Of a DNA stretch of 64,000 bases, positions 1 through 13,894 are shown in pieces. The position numbers were made by a program, and so were the translations under genes. The notes under the pieces were generated by a model, which was not told where the DNA came from, searched no databases, and saw only the letters and a program-made list of their open reading frames with translations. Location of the stretch: the NCBI RefSeq assembly GCF_029211125.1, contig NZ_JARGEN010000071.1:1-64000 (forward strand), in the 5' to 3' direction. Numbering within the stretch: position 1 is the stretch's first letter; every line of letters starts with the position of its first letter. This stretch comes from Curvibacter soli. GTDB lineage: Bacteria > Pseudomonadota > Gammaproteobacteria > Burkholderiales > Burkholderiaceae_C.

Positions 1-15
1 AGACCCCACACTAAG

Positions 16-43
16 AACCAAAACAAGGACGGCTACGCCGTCC
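16..43 (-). terminator. Putative terminator downstream of gltD
   Basis: Read on the minus strand, GGACGGC-GTA-GCCGTCC (27-43) forms a perfect 7-bp stem with a 3-base loop, followed by TTGTTTTGGTT. It lies about 50 bases past the gltD stop codon. A second short hairpin (GCCCTG/CAGGGC, around 61-77) lies between it and the gene. Either could end the gltBD transcript. The paired hairpins also resemble the ends of IS200/IS605-type elements, but nothing further left is visible to test this. Confidence 0.5.
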
Positions 44-90
44 GCGCTATCCTTCCCCGCCCTGAACGGCAGGGCTTGTCGCGTACCGGG

Positions 91-1569
91 TCAGCGCGGC
101 AGGTCGCTGAAGCCCATCAGGAACTCATCGACCGCGCGCGCGGCCTGCCGGCCTTCGCGGATGGCCCACACCACCAGGCTCTGCCCGCGCCGCATGTCGC
201 CGGCGGCGAACACCTTGGGCACGCTGGTGGCATAGCCGCCGGTGAAGTCTGTCGTGGCCTTGGCGTTGCCGCGCGCGTCCTTCTCTATGCCAAAGGCGTC
301 GAGCACGGGCGCCACGGGGCCGGTGAAGCCCATGGCCAGCAGTACGAGGTCGGCCTGGTAGGTCTTCTCGGTGCCGGGGATGTCGACGAACTTGCCGTCC
401 TTGAATTCCACGTGCACGGTCTTCAGGCCCGTGACCTTCCCTTTCTCACCGATGAATTCCTTGGTGGCGATGGCGAATTCACGCTCGCAGCCTTCCTCGT
501 GGCTGGAGCTGGTGCGCAGCTTGATGGGCCAGTAGGGCCAGGTGAGCGGGCGGTTCTCCTGCTCGGGCGGACGCGGCATCAGCTCGAACTGCACCACACT
601 GGCCGCGCCATGGCGGTTGCTGGTGCCCACGCAGTCGCTGCCGGTGTCGCCACCGCCGATCACGATCACGTGCTTGCCCGTGGCCATGATCTGGCCCTTG
701 AGCTTGTCGCCCGCGTTGACCTTGTTCTGCTGCGGCAGGAACTCCATGGCGAAGTGGATGCCGTCGAGGTCACGGCCCGGCACGGGCAGGTCGCGGCTCT
801 GCTCGGCACCGCCAGTGAGCAGCACGGCGTCGAACCCGGCCTGCAACTGCTCGGGCGTGACGGTTTCCTTGGCCCAATTGGTCACCTTGCTGCCCTTGCC
901 CAGGGTGTCCTTGGCCGCCCCCACGGCCACGCCGGTGCGGAAGACGACGCCCTCGGCCTGCATCTGCTCCACGCGGCGGTCGATGTGCGACTTGTCGAGC
1001 TTGAAGTCGGGGATACCGTAGCGCAGCAGGCCACCGGCGCGGTCATTCTTCTCGAACAGCGTCACGTCATGGCCGGCGCGCGCGAGCTGCTGCGCGGCCG
1101 CCAGGCCCGCCGGGCCAGCGCCGACCACGGCCACCTTCCGGCCCGTCCTGCGCTTGGCCGGACGCGGCACGACCCAGCCGTTTTCCCAGGCATGGTCGAT
1201 GATCGCGTGCTCGATGCTCTTGATGCCCACGGGGTCGTCGTTCACGTTCAGCGTGCAGGCCGCCTCGCAGGGCGCGGGGCAGATGCGGCCCGTGAACTCG
1301 GGGAAGTTGTTGGTGCTGTGCAGCACCTCGATGGCATTCTTCCAATCTTGGCGGTAGACCAGGTCGTTGAAGTCCGGAATGATGTTGTTGACCGGGCAGC
1401 CGTTGTTGCAGAACGGCGTGCCGCAGTCCATGCAGCGGGCGCCCTGGATCTTGGCCTGCGCGTCGTCGAGGCCGACGACGAATTCCTTGTAGTTCTTGAG
1501 CCGGGCAGCCACGGGCGCATAGCCTTCGTCGATGCGCTCGTACTCCATGAAGCCGGTGACTTTTCCCAT
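91..1569 (-). CDS. gltD: Glutamate synthase (NADPH) small subunit
   Basis: This 492-aa protein is the beta subunit of NADPH-GOGAT, which passes electrons from NADPH through FAD and Fe-S centres to GltB. The cysteine clusters [14 protein letters not shown] and [12 protein letters not shown] near the N-terminus are the 4Fe-4S ligands. [15 protein letters not shown] is the FAD-binding Rossmann motif and [16 protein letters not shown] the NADPH-binding one. The length is normal for the family. It follows gltB after 36 bases on the same strand, so the two form the usual gltBD operon for ammonia assimilation. Confidence 0.97.
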   Translation of the reverse strand: MGKVTGFMEYERIDEGYAPVAARLKNYKEFVVGLDDAQAKIQGARCMDCGTPFCNNGCPVNNIIPDFNDLVYRQDWKNAIEVLHSTNNFPEFTGRICPAPCEAACTLNVNDDPVGIKSIEHAIIDHAWENGWVVPRPAKRRTGRKVAVVGAGPAGLAAAQQLARAGHDVTLFEKNDRAGGLLRYGIPDFKLDKSHIDRRVEQMQAEGVVFRTGVAVGAAKDTLGKGSKVTNWAKETVTPEQLQAGFDAVLLTGGAEQSRDLPVPGRDLDGIHFAMEFLPQQNKVNAGDKLKGQIMATGKHVIVIGGGDTGSDCVGTSNRHGAASVVQFELMPRPPEQENRPLTWPYWPIKLRTSSSHEEGCEREFAIATKEFIGEKGKVTGLKTVHVEFKDGKFVDIPGTEKTYQADLVLLAMGFTGPVAPVLDAFGIEKDARGNAKATTDFTGGYATSVPKVFAAGDMRRGQSLVVWAIREGRQAARAVDEFLMGFSDLPR

Positions 1570-1605
1570 GATCTTGCGGTTCCTTCGTGCTTCGTGTTCC
1601 GGCGG

Positions 1606-6327
<4,722 letters not shown>

Positions 6328-6398
6328 GGCGCGCTCCTTGAGTTTCATCGCAGGGGAACCGGAGCATAGGCGATTGCAACAACAATGCCAAGAAAATT

Positions 6399-7264
6399 AA
6401 TAGGGGTCAGAACCCTTTTAAATCGCATGAAATACATCTCTCTATTTTTAAGGGACACATCAAAATATGTAGCATCAATCCCTTATTGGTGGCGCGCTCA
6501 TGGCGTTTTTGCTATTGGTTCTTTTACCTGCAATGGTCGCCGGCCCGCCTGGCCTTTTGCCACCCGGCGCATGGTGCGTTTTTGCAAGTCGGCCACAAAG
6601 TCCGGGCTGCCCAGCGCCCATCCGCTGAAGGCGGAATCGGTCAACGCACACTGCTGGTCCGCGGACAGGCCGGCGCGCACCAAATCGGCATAGGCGGCCT
6701 CGCGCGCGAAAGGCGTGTTGCCCAACTGCCAGTAGAGCGGGTGCGGGGTCAACAAACGGTCCTGGCGCAGGCCCGCGTAGTGGCAATGGCTGGACCACGG
6801 ATAGGCGGCGGGATCGCCCACCATGCCAGCACGCACCGGGTTGAGGTCGATATAGGCCATGCAGGCCAGCAGGTGGCGCTCGGCCTCGATCAGCGTGCTG
6901 CGGTAGCGGCCCTCCCACAGCGTGCCGCTGCGGCCCTGGCGGTCGTTGAACCAGCGCACGTAGCTGCGGCCCACGGCCTGCATCATGGCCGGGATGCCCT
7001 GCGCGTCCTGCGGCGTGGCCAGCAGGTGGAAGTGGTTGCTCATCAACACGTAGGCATGCAGCGCCACGCCGAACTTCGCCGCATTTTCGTCCAGCAAGGC
7101 CAGCAACCGAATGTAATCGGCAGACTCGGCGAAGATCGCCTGGCGGTTGTTGCCGCGCTCGATGATGTGGTGCGGGTAATGCGGGACGGTCAGGCGGGGG
7201 AGACGGGCCATGGTGCGTGCCGGATGGAACTGTGCGCCATGATAATTGGAATCTGACCCCTATT
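6399..7264 (-). mobile_element. REP-associated tyrosine transposase element with 13-bp inverted ends
   Basis: A single transposase gene is bracketed by AATAGGGGTCAGA (6399-6411) and its exact inverse TCTGACCCCTATT (7252-7264). Repeats containing GGGTCAGA at RAYT genes are the kind of palindromic REP units these transposases act on. The unit sits between the gltB promoter region and the methyltransferase gene and seems to interrupt nothing. Confidence 0.7.
6498..7211 (-). CDS. REP-associated tyrosine transposase (Y1/HUH family)
   Basis: This 237-aa protein has the HUH metal motif in MSNHFHLLATP and the likely catalytic tyrosine downstream in VGRSYVRWFN. LWEGRYRSTLI and YIDLNPVRAGMV are also typical of the RAYT branch of IS200-like transposases. 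Such proteins nick and rejoin single-stranded DNA at REP hairpins and are usually present as one chromosomal copy. The frame is intact and of normal length, so it may be active. No tnpB-like partner is present. Confidence 0.9.
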   Translation of the reverse strand: MARLPRLTVPHYPHHIIERGNNRQAIFAESADYIRLLALLDENAAKFGVALHAYVLMSNHFHLLATPQDAQGIPAMMQAVGRSYVRWFNDRQGRSGTLWEGRYRSTLIEAERHLLACMAYIDLNPVRAGMVGDPAAYPWSSHCHYAGLRQDRLLTPHPLYWQLGNTPFAREAAYADLVRAGLSADQQCALTDSAFSGWALGSPDFVADLQKRTMRRVAKGQAGRRPLQVKEPIAKTP

Positions 7265-7287
7265 GAGTGCTATTGAGTGCTATTGAG
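7261..7287. repeat. Three tandem copies of a 10-base unit (TATTGAGTGC)
   Basis: TATTGAGTGC, TATTGAGTGC and TATTGAGGG lie directly after the right inverted end of the RAYT element. The first unit overlaps that end by TATT. They may be slippage or traces of repeated end processing. Confidence 0.75.
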
Positions 7288-7298
7288 GGCCCATGCAG

Positions 7299-8183
7299 TC
7301 AGCCCAGCAGTTCCGCTGCGCGTGGATAGCGCCGCCCGAGCAGCGCCTCCAGTCCGAACTCCGCCAGGATGGCCTGCATGCGGCGCGCGGCGCTGTGCCG
7401 GCCGGCGCCCTTGCGGCGCGCGAGGATCAGTTCGTTCTTCATGCTGTGCTCCCAGCCGACCAATTCCGTCACCGTCACCTCGTAGCCGCAGGCTTCGAGA
7501 TACAGGCAGCGCAGCACGTTGGTGAGCTGGCTCCCGAATTCGCGCGTGTGCAGCGGGTGGCGCCACAGTTCGGCCAGCGGGGTGCGCGCGAGCGACTGCG
7601 CCTTGGCGCTGCGCAGGCAGGCCGCCACCTCGGCCTGGCAGCAGGGCACGATGGCGATGGCGCGCGCATCCTTGCGCAGGGCGAAATCGATGGCGTCGTC
7701 GGTGGCGGTGTCGCAGGCGTGCAGGGCCGTCACCACGTCGATGCGTTCCGGCATTCCGGGCGCGTCCGCCGCGTCGGCGGCCTGCACGTTGAGGAAGGCC
7801 ATGCGCTCGAACCCCAGGCGCACAGCCAAGGCGCGCGACGATTCCACCAGCTCGGCGCGCGTCTCGATGCCGTAGATGCGGCCACCCGCGCGGGCCTTGT
7901 AGAACAGGTCGTAGATGATGAAGCCCAGGTACGACTTGCCCGCGCCGTGGTCGGCCAGCGTGGCGCCCTCGCCTTCGCCGGGCAGTTCGCGCAGCAGCGC
8001 CTCGATGAACTGGAACAGGTGGTAGACCTGCTTGAGCTTGCGCCGCGAGTCCTGGTTGAGCCGGCCTTCGCGTGTGAGGATGTGCAGCTCCTGCAGCAGT
8101 TCGACCGACTGGCCTGGGCGCAACTCCTGCAGCACGGCGTCGGGTGCGCCCGCGGCCTGCGGCTTTTGCGGCCCGCGCTTCAC
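7299..8183 (-). CDS. Class I SAM-dependent methyltransferase-like protein
   Basis: The 294-aa protein has a glycine-rich motif in TLADHGAGKSYLGFIIYDLF and an acidic loop in IYGIETRAELVESS, as in the Methyltransf_32 group. The substrate is not known. The start is a GTG at 8183 that overlaps the stop of the upstream DUF1415 gene as GTGA, which suggests translational coupling. The N-terminal 70 residues are basic and helical and may help bind the substrate. The methyltransferase fold is fairly sure and the target is not. Confidence 0.75.
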   Translation of the reverse strand: MKRGPQKPQAAGAPDAVLQELRPGQSVELLQELHILTREGRLNQDSRRKLKQVYHLFQFIEALLRELPGEGEGATLADHGAGKSYLGFIIYDLFYKARAGGRIYGIETRAELVESSRALAVRLGFERMAFLNVQAADAADAPGMPERIDVVTALHACDTATDDAIDFALRKDARAIAIVPCCQAEVAACLRSAKAQSLARTPLAELWRHPLHTREFGSQLTNVLRCLYLEACGYEVTVTELVGWEHSMKNELILARRKGAGRHSAARRMQAILAEFGLEALLGRRYPRAAELLG

Positions 8184-8761
8184 TGCGGCGCCTCCAGCAG
8201 CGCCTGCCAGCCGGCGGCGCCCAGGTCGCGCAGCGTCTGCATGTTGCGCTCGAAGATGGCCTCGGCCTCGGGGAACGCCGCCACGGCGCGGTCGATGCTC
8301 TCCTCGCGGATCAGGTGCAGCGTGGGGTATGGCGCGCGGTTGGTGCAGTTGGTGATGTCGCCGGCCTCGGTGCCGGCGAACTGGAACGCCGGGTGGAAAG
8401 CCGCGATCTGGACCGTGCCCACCAGCCGCATGCGACGCAGCAGGCGGTCGGCGCTGGCAAGAAAACCGTTGAAGTCCAGAAAGTCGTGCAGGCAGCCCGG
8501 CGCCATGAGCAGCGTGGTGTCGCGCTGTTCGGCGGGCAGGGCCACCAGGCTGCCCAGCTCATGCTCCAGGTCTTCGAGCAGCGCCACGTCATCGGCCGCG
8601 TCGCTGACGGCGCAGTGCACCTGGCCCTTCACGTGCACGGCCTTGGCGAAGGGGCAGAGCTGCAGGCCGATGACGGCGCGCTCCATCCAGCGCACGGTGT
8701 CGCGGATGACGGCGTTGCCGCCGGCCAGGGGGAAGGAGGGAGTGCTCGCGCTGATCGCCAT
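8180..8761 (-). CDS. DUF1415 domain-containing protein
   Basis: From the ATG at 8761 this is a 193-aa protein of the DUF1415 family. Recognisable pieces are WMERAVIGLQLCPFAKA near the N-terminus and the central HPAFQF. The family is common in proteobacteria and has no established function. The frame is open further upstream to 8842, but that would overlap the end of dgt by 38 bases, so the internal ATG is preferred. It is followed by the methyltransferase through a 4-base overlap. Confidence 0.8.
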   Translation of the reverse strand: MAISASTPSFPLAGGNAVIRDTVRWMERAVIGLQLCPFAKAVHVKGQVHCAVSDAADDVALLEDLEHELGSLVALPAEQRDTTLLMAPGCLHDFLDFNGFLASADRLLRRMRLVGTVQIAAFHPAFQFAGTEAGDITNCTNRAPYPTLHLIREESIDRAVAAFPEAEAIFERNMQTLRDLGAAGWQALLEAPQ

Positions 8762-8804
8762 GAGGGAATCCGCTGCACGCACGGGCCCCAGCGGAAGACC
8801 GATT

Positions 8805-9977
8805 CTAAGAGTCCAGCAGCCGTCGCCCGGTGATGCGCGCATGCTCGCGGGCGGCGAAGCGGTCGGTCATGCCAGCCACATAGTCGGCCACGGCGCGTAC
8901 ATGGTCGGCAGGCGGGGCGGCATCCAGGGCCTGGGTTGCGACACCACGGTGCAGCTGCGCCGGGTCATTCATATAGGCTGCGAACAGCTCGCGCACCACT
9001 TGCCGCGCCAGACCCGTGGTCTGCATGACCTGCGGGTGGCGGTACAGGTTGCGCAACAGGAACTGCTTGAGCGGCGCGAGCTGCGCACGCATGGGCTCGC
9101 CGAAGCACACCAGCGGCCCGCCATGCGCACGCACCGCGTCGGCGCAGGCGGGCGCGGCGGCGTCCAGCGCGGCCCGGGTGGCGGCGATCACGTCGTACAC
9201 CTGTGCGCTCAGCATGCGGCGGATGGTTTCGTAGAGCAGGCGGCGCCCGTGGCCAGCGCCGGCCAGCTCGGGGTATTCGGCCAGCACCTCGGCGCAATGG
9301 GCGTCGAACAGCGCGACCTCACGCATCTGCGCCAGCGTGAGCAGGCCCGAGCGCACGCCGTCGTCGATGTCGTGGGCGTTGTAGGCGATTTCATCGGCCA
9401 GGTTGCAGAGCTGGGCCTCCAGCCCCGGCTGCTGGCGCAGCAGGAAGCGCCGGCCCACGCCGCCGGGCTCCAGCGCCTCCAGATGCCGCGCGTTGGCCTG
9501 CGAGCAGTGCTTGAGGATGCCCTCGCGCGTCTCGAAGGTGAGGTTGATGCCGTCGTAGCGCGGGTAGCGGTGCTCCAGCGCATCGACTACGCGCAGGCTC
9601 TGCATGTTGTGTTCGAAGCCGCCGTAGGGCGCCATGCAGTCGTTCAACTCGTCCTGCCCCGCGTGGCCGAAGGGGGTGTGGCCCAGGTCATGCGCGAGCG
9701 CGATGGCCTCCACCAGATCCTCGTTGAGCCCCAGCGGACGCGCGATGGAGCGGCCGAGTTGCGCCACTTCGAGCGAATGCGTGAGCCGCGTGCGGAACAG
9801 GTCGCCCTCATGATTCAGGAACACCTGGGTCTTGTAGACCAGCCGGCGGAACGCGCTCGAATGCACGATGCGGTCGCGGTCGCGCTGGAACTCGGTGCGC
9901 GTGGGCGTGGGGGCCTCGGCATGGCGGCGCCCGCGCGTGCGCGCCGGGTCGCAGGCGTAGGGTGCCAGCACGGTCAT
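8805..9977 (-). CDS. dgt: Deoxyguanosinetriphosphate triphosphohydrolase-like protein
   Basis: A 390-aa HD-domain dNTPase that releases tripolyphosphate from dNTPs, which affects the dNTP pool. The metal ligands are visible: His in RLTHSLEVAQLG, the HD pair in AIALAHDLGHTPFGHAG, and the later NEIAYNAHDIDDG-like segment (DEIAYNAHDIDDG). The length fits the short (type 2) dGTPase group of betaproteobacteria. It lies 73 bases downstream of aroB on the same strand, as is common in Burkholderiales. Confidence 0.93.
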   Translation of the reverse strand: MTVLAPYACDPARTRGRRHAEAPTPTRTEFQRDRDRIVHSSAFRRLVYKTQVFLNHEGDLFRTRLTHSLEVAQLGRSIARPLGLNEDLVEAIALAHDLGHTPFGHAGQDELNDCMAPYGGFEHNMQSLRVVDALEHRYPRYDGINLTFETREGILKHCSQANARHLEALEPGGVGRRFLLRQQPGLEAQLCNLADEIAYNAHDIDDGVRSGLLTLAQMREVALFDAHCAEVLAEYPELAGAGHGRRLLYETIRRMLSAQVYDVIAATRAALDAAAPACADAVRAHGGPLVCFGEPMRAQLAPLKQFLLRNLYRHPQVMQTTGLARQVVRELFAAYMNDPAQLHRGVATQALDAAPPADHVRAVADYVAGMTDRFAAREHARITGRRLLDS

Positions 9978-9985
9978 GGGTAAAA

Positions 9986-10040
9986 AACGCCTTCAGCGCC
10001 CGTATTTACTGGGCATGTAGCTATTAAAAATATAGTAAAC
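9986..10040. repeat. Comamonadaceae-type intergenic repeat (AGCTATTAAAAATATAGT)
   Basis: The aroB-dgt spacer holds a short GCCC/GGGC hairpin (9998-10014) followed by AGCTATTAAAAATATAGT. It resembles a dispersed repeat, with a core like GCTAT-A/T-ATAGC near a CGCTTG segment, that I associate with this bacterial family. Related sequences appear here around 35470-35510 and 40215-40283. Confidence 0.55.
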
Positions 10041-10050
10041 AGGATCTGCA

Positions 10051-11181
10051 TCAGGCGCACGATGCGTCGATCACCTCGCGCACCAGCGCGTCGGGCGCGC
10101 CGCGCACCACGGCCTCGCCGGGACGGGCGATCAGCACGAACTTGATCTCGCCGGCCTCGGCCTTCTTGTCCACGCGCATCAGCGCCAGATAGCGCCCGGG
10201 GTTGTCGCGCGCATCGATGCGCGGCGCGCGCACCGGCAGGCCGGCGCGCTCGACGATGGCAACCAGGCGCGCCACGAAAGCGTCGTCCACCAGCCCCAGC
10301 CGCGCCGACAGCCGCGCGGCCATCACCATGCCGCAGCCCACGGCCTCGCCATGCAGCCATTCGCCGTAGCCCAGGCCGGCCTCGATGGCGTGGCCGAAGG
10401 TATGGCCGAAGTTGAGGATGGCGCGCAGGCCCGCCTCCTTCTCGTCCTGGCCGACGACGCGGGCCTTGATCTCGCAGCTCCGGCGCACGGCATGCGCGAG
10501 CGCGGCGTGGTCGCCAGCGCGCAGCGCGCCGACGTGCGCCTCGATCCAGGCCAGGAAATCCATGTCGGCGATGGGTCCGTACTTGATGACCTCGGCCAGC
10601 CCCGCACTCACCTCGCGCGCCGGCAGCGTGGCCAGCGTGGCGAGGTCGCAGAGCACCAGTTTCGGCTGGTAGAACGCGCCGATCATGTTCTTGCCCAGCG
10701 GGTGGTTGATGGCGGTCTTGCCGCCCACCGAAGAATCCACCTGCGCGAGCAGCGTGGTGGGCACCTGCACGAACGGCACGCCACGCATGTAGCAGGCCGC
10801 AGCGAAGCCCGTCATGTCGCCGACCACGCCGCCGCCCAGGGCGAACAGCACGGTCTTGCGGTCGCAGCCGTGGCCGAGCAGCGCGTCGAAGACGAGGTTG
10901 AGCGTGGGCCAGTCCTTGTGCGCCTCGCCGTCGGGCAGCGCCACGGTGTGAACCTGGGCGTAGGGCGGGCGCAGCGCGGCGGCCAGCGCCTCGGCGTAGA
11001 GCGGCGCCACGGTGGTGTTGGTGACGATCATTGCCGCTGCCGACCGCAACGCCGGGTGCGTCAGCGCGGGGTGCGCGCCGATGCTGGCCAGCAACCCGGC
11101 GCCAATCTCGATGGGGTAGCCGCCGCCATCGTCGAGCGTGACGTGAACGGTCTGGGCGGCGGCGGGCGAAGAAGATGGCAT
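10051..11181 (-). CDS. aroB: 3-dehydroquinate synthase
   Basis: From the ATG at 11181 the protein has 376 residues, typical for AroB, the second enzyme of the shikimate pathway (DAHP to 3-dehydroquinate, NAD- and zinc-dependent). [19 protein letters not shown] and [19 protein letters not shown] are signature motifs. Zinc ligands are seen in [12 protein letters not shown] and in the GEWLHGEAV segment. An open frame continues to 11346 but is not conserved-looking. aroK, the usual upstream partner, is absent here. Confidence 0.95.
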   Translation of the reverse strand: MPSSSPAAAQTVHVTLDDGGGYPIEIGAGLLASIGAHPALTHPALRSAAAMIVTNTTVAPLYAEALAAALRPPYAQVHTVALPDGEAHKDWPTLNLVFDALLGHGCDRKTVLFALGGGVVGDMTGFAAACYMRGVPFVQVPTTLLAQVDSSVGGKTAINHPLGKNMIGAFYQPKLVLCDLATLATLPAREVSAGLAEVIKYGPIADMDFLAWIEAHVGALRAGDHAALAHAVRRSCEIKARVVGQDEKEAGLRAILNFGHTFGHAIEAGLGYGEWLHGEAVGCGMVMAARLSARLGLVDDAFVARLVAIVERAGLPVRAPRIDARDNPGRYLALMRVDKKAEAGEIKFVLIARPGEAVVRGAPDALVREVIDASCA

Positions 11182-11423
11182 GCGCGGGGACGGTTGCGGC
11201 GGGGAAAGTGGGCAGTTTAGCGGGCAATGCCGGGCCGTCATCAGGCGCCGCGCACCTCGGCCACCATGCGCGCGAAGGCCCCCGGTTCGCGCGTGACCTG
11301 CCAGCGGCTGGGGCCGGATTGAGAAAACCTGTGCGTAAAGGCACATACGGCGAGGCGGCGGCTCAGCCCTCCTTGCGTGCCCAGCGCATTCCGCGCGGCA
11401 CAGACAACGAAAGGAAACACACC
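11182..11423. other. Intergenic region with a possible gene remnant
   Basis: This is the place where aroK would be expected. On the minus strand a short frame (about 11241-11330) ends [22 protein letters not shown] followed by a stop, which looks like the tail of a lost gene, but I cannot name it. A Shine-Dalgarno-like AAGGAAA at 11411 serves the next plus-strand gene. Confidence 0.35.
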
Positions 11424-11887
11424 ATGCATGCCAAGGCTCTCCTCGCCATTGCCGCCCTCGCCGTTGCCGGCGCCGCCTCCGCGCAGCAAGCGTTGCCCGC
11501 CGCCGAAGCCGGTGCCGGGCTGTCGCGCGCCGAAGTGGTCGCTGATCTCAACCTCTGCAAGCGTGCCGGCATGGGCCAGTACGCCGTGAGCAACGCCAGA
11601 GCTTCCTGCCCGGCCACGAAGAGCGCCTGGTCGCCTACCAGCGCCTGCGCAGCGGCCCGGAATACCTGGCCGAAGCGCAGCGCGTGCAGGCCGGCGGCGC
11701 GTCGGGCTGCACGGTCACGCCCGTGCCACGCAAGCCGCCCATACGAGCGCGAATTGAGCGCCATCCCGCGCCAAGCGGCCGGCCGGCGCTCTGCGCTGCC
11801 GACCGGCTTGCCGTTTGCCGAGCAGGCGAGGCCCGGGCGTTGTGCCCGCGCTGCCGCGCACCCCTGGGTACGCTCCTGAATCAGTAG
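11424..11887 (+). pseudogene. Frameshifted DUF4148-type exported protein
   Basis: The ATG at 11424, with AAGGAAA upstream, starts a clear signal peptide ending SAQ and then [20 protein letters not shown], the start of a DUF4148-like domain. Near 11590-11605 the frame is lost. The next frame continues with FLPGHEERLVAYQRLRSGPE and YLAEAQRVQAGG, which is the expected remainder of the domain, and runs to a stop at 11887. One frameshift therefore splits the gene. The tail after about 11740 does not look like the family. A sequencing error cannot be excluded. Confidence 0.65.
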
Positions 11888-12036
11888 CATCCAACGCAGG
11901 CTGAACGGGCGACTTGGCCTGATTTTGTTTTCAGCATCATGGAAAGCCCGAATCCCCTGCCAGCCTGGCCACCACTAGGATGGCTGCACGCGTGCGCGCC
12001 ACGCGGCGCTTCCATTGCGACAACAACGGCCTTTCC

Positions 12037-12570
12037 ATGTCCCTGCATTCCGAGTCCGGCCCGCCCCCCGGCGACGCCGGCGGCGCCCCGCCGCCCGCTG
12101 ACGAACCCACCCGCATCCCGCTGAAGATCGAAGACTGGCTCACCGTCGCCATCATGGCGGCGCTGGCGCTCATCACGTTCGCCAATGTGCTGGTGCGCTA
12201 TTTCACCAATTCGTCGTTCGCGTGGACCGAGGAGTTCTCGGTGTTCCTCATGATCCTGCTGACGCTCGTGGCGGGCTCGGCCGCCGTGGCGCGCGACCGG
12301 CACATCCGCATCGAGTATTTCGCCGAAAACGGCTCGCTGGCACGCAGGAAGCGCCTGGCGCGGTTCGGCGCGGCCATGGTGGCGCTGCTGTTCGCGCTGA
12401 TCGCGGTGCTGAGCGCGCGCATGGTGTGGGACGACTGGCGCTTCGAGGAGACATCGCCGGGCATCGGCGTGCCGCAGTGGTGGTATTCGATCTGGCTGCC
12501 CATCGTGTCGCTGGGCATCGCGCTGCGCGCCGTGGGGCTGTGCATCCGGCGCGGACGGACTTCATCGTGA
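12037..12570 (+). CDS. dctQ: TRAP transporter small permease subunit (DctQ type)
   Basis: From the ATG at 12037 this is a 177-aa protein with four predicted membrane segments and the DctQ-like WTEEFSVFLMILLTLVAGSA in the second segment. It pairs with the large DctM permease in a sodium- or proton-driven TRAP importer. The stop overlaps the dctM GTG start (GTGA). The first 30 residues are a proline-rich cytoplasmic tail. Confidence 0.88.
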   Translation: MSLHSESGPPPGDAGGAPPPADEPTRIPLKIEDWLTVAIMAALALITFANVLVRYFTNSSFAWTEEFSVFLMILLTLVAGSAAVARDRHIRIEYFAENGSLARRKRLARFGAAMVALLFALIAVLSARMVWDDWRFEETSPGIGVPQWWYSIWLPIVSLGIALRAVGLCIRRGRTSS

Positions 12571-13865
12571 TAGCCACTCTATTGTTCGTGGCTTTCCTGG
12601 CCATGATGCTCGCGGGCGTGCCCATCGGTGCCGCGCTGGGCCTGGCGGGCGCGGCGGCGATCGCGCTGGCCAACCTGGACACGCAGTGGTTCGGCCTGCT
12701 GGCGGTGCCGCAGAACTTCTACGCGGGCCTGGGCAAGTACCCGCTGCTGGCAATCCCGATGTTCGTGCTCGTGGGCTCGATCTTCGACCGCTCGGGCGTG
12801 GCGCTGCGACTCGTCAACTTCGCCGTCGCCATCGTGGGGCGCGGCCCCGGCATGCTGCCGCTGGTGGCCATTTGCGTGGCGATGTTCCTCGGCGGCATTT
12901 CCGGTTCCGGCCCCGCCAACGCCGCCGCCGTGGGCGGGGTGATGATCGCGGCCATGTCGCGCGCGGGCTACCCGGCGAGCTTCTCGGCCAGCGTGGTGGG
13001 CGCGGCGGCCGCGACGGACATCCTGATCCCGCCCTCGGTGGCCTTCATCGTCTATTCGGTGCTGGTCCCCGGCGCCTCGGTGCCGGCGCTGTTCGCCGCC
13101 GGCATGATCCCCGGCGTGCTGGCCGGCATGGCACTGATCGTGCCGGCGGTATGGATGGCGCGCAAACACAGCATGGGCGCGCTGGAGGCCAGCATGCCGC
13201 GCCCGCCGTTCTGGCGCAGCCTGCGCGAGGCAGTGTGGGGGCTGGCCGCGCCGATGCTCATTCTGGGCGGCATGCGCGCGGGTTGGTTCACGCCGACCGA
13301 GGCGGCGGTGGTGGCGGTGTTCTACGGCCTGTTCGTGGGCATGTGCATCCATCGCACGATCGGGGTCGGCGACCTGTTCCCGATCCTGCGCGAATCGGGC
13401 GAGCTGTCGGCGGTGATCCTGCTCGTGGTGTCGCTCGCGGGCATCTTCGCGTATTCGCTTTCCACGCTGGGCGTGATCGACCCGGTCACCAATGCCATCG
13501 TGCATTCGGGCCTGGGCGAGTACGGAGTGCTGGGACTGCTGATTCTGCTGCTGATCACGGTGGGCATGTTCCTCGACGGTGTGTCCATCTTCCTGATCTT
13601 CGTGCCGCTGCTGCTGCCCATCGTGCAGCACTACCACTGGGACCCGGTGTGGTTCGGCGTGGTGCTAACGCTCAAGGTGGCGCTGGGGCAGTTCACGCCG
13701 CCGCTGGCGGTCAACCTCATGGTGTCGTGCCGCATCGCGGGTGTGCGCATGGAGGAGACCGTGCGCTGGGTCGGCTGGATGCTGCTGGCCATGTTCCTGG
13801 TCATGCTGCTGGTGCTGGCCTGGCCGCCCCTGGCGCTGTGGCTGCCGCAGCGGCTCGGGTACTGA
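12567..13865 (+). CDS. dctM: TRAP transporter large permease subunit (DctM type)
   Basis: Starting at the GTG at 12567, the protein has 432 residues, the standard DctM length, with about 12 membrane helices. Early AGVPIGAALGLAGAA and GGISGSGPANAAAVGG are conserved DctM segments of the substrate path. It is translationally coupled to dctQ and followed after 29 bases by dctP. The substrate is not readable from the sequence. Confidence 0.93.
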   Translation: MIATLLFVAFLAMMLAGVPIGAALGLAGAAAIALANLDTQWFGLLAVPQNFYAGLGKYPLLAIPMFVLVGSIFDRSGVALRLVNFAVAIVGRGPGMLPLVAICVAMFLGGISGSGPANAAAVGGVMIAAMSRAGYPASFSASVVGAAAATDILIPPSVAFIVYSVLVPGASVPALFAAGMIPGVLAGMALIVPAVWMARKHSMGALEASMPRPPFWRSLREAVWGLAAPMLILGGMRAGWFTPTEAAVVAVFYGLFVGMCIHRTIGVGDLFPILRESGELSAVILLVVSLAGIFAYSLSTLGVIDPVTNAIVHSGLGEYGVLGLLILLLITVGMFLDGVSIFLIFVPLLLPIVQHYHWDPVWFGVVLTLKVALGQFTPPLAVNLMVSCRIAGVRMEETVRWVGWMLLAMFLVMLLVLAWPPLALWLPQRLGY

Positions 13866-13894
13866 TTTTCTTCCACAACTCAAGGAGACTTTTC

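Noticed and set aside
16-80. End of an IS200/IS605-type tnpB element at the left edge
   Set aside because: The paired hairpins resemble such ends, but no tnpB or guide sequence is visible in the window; a gltBD terminator is the simpler reading.
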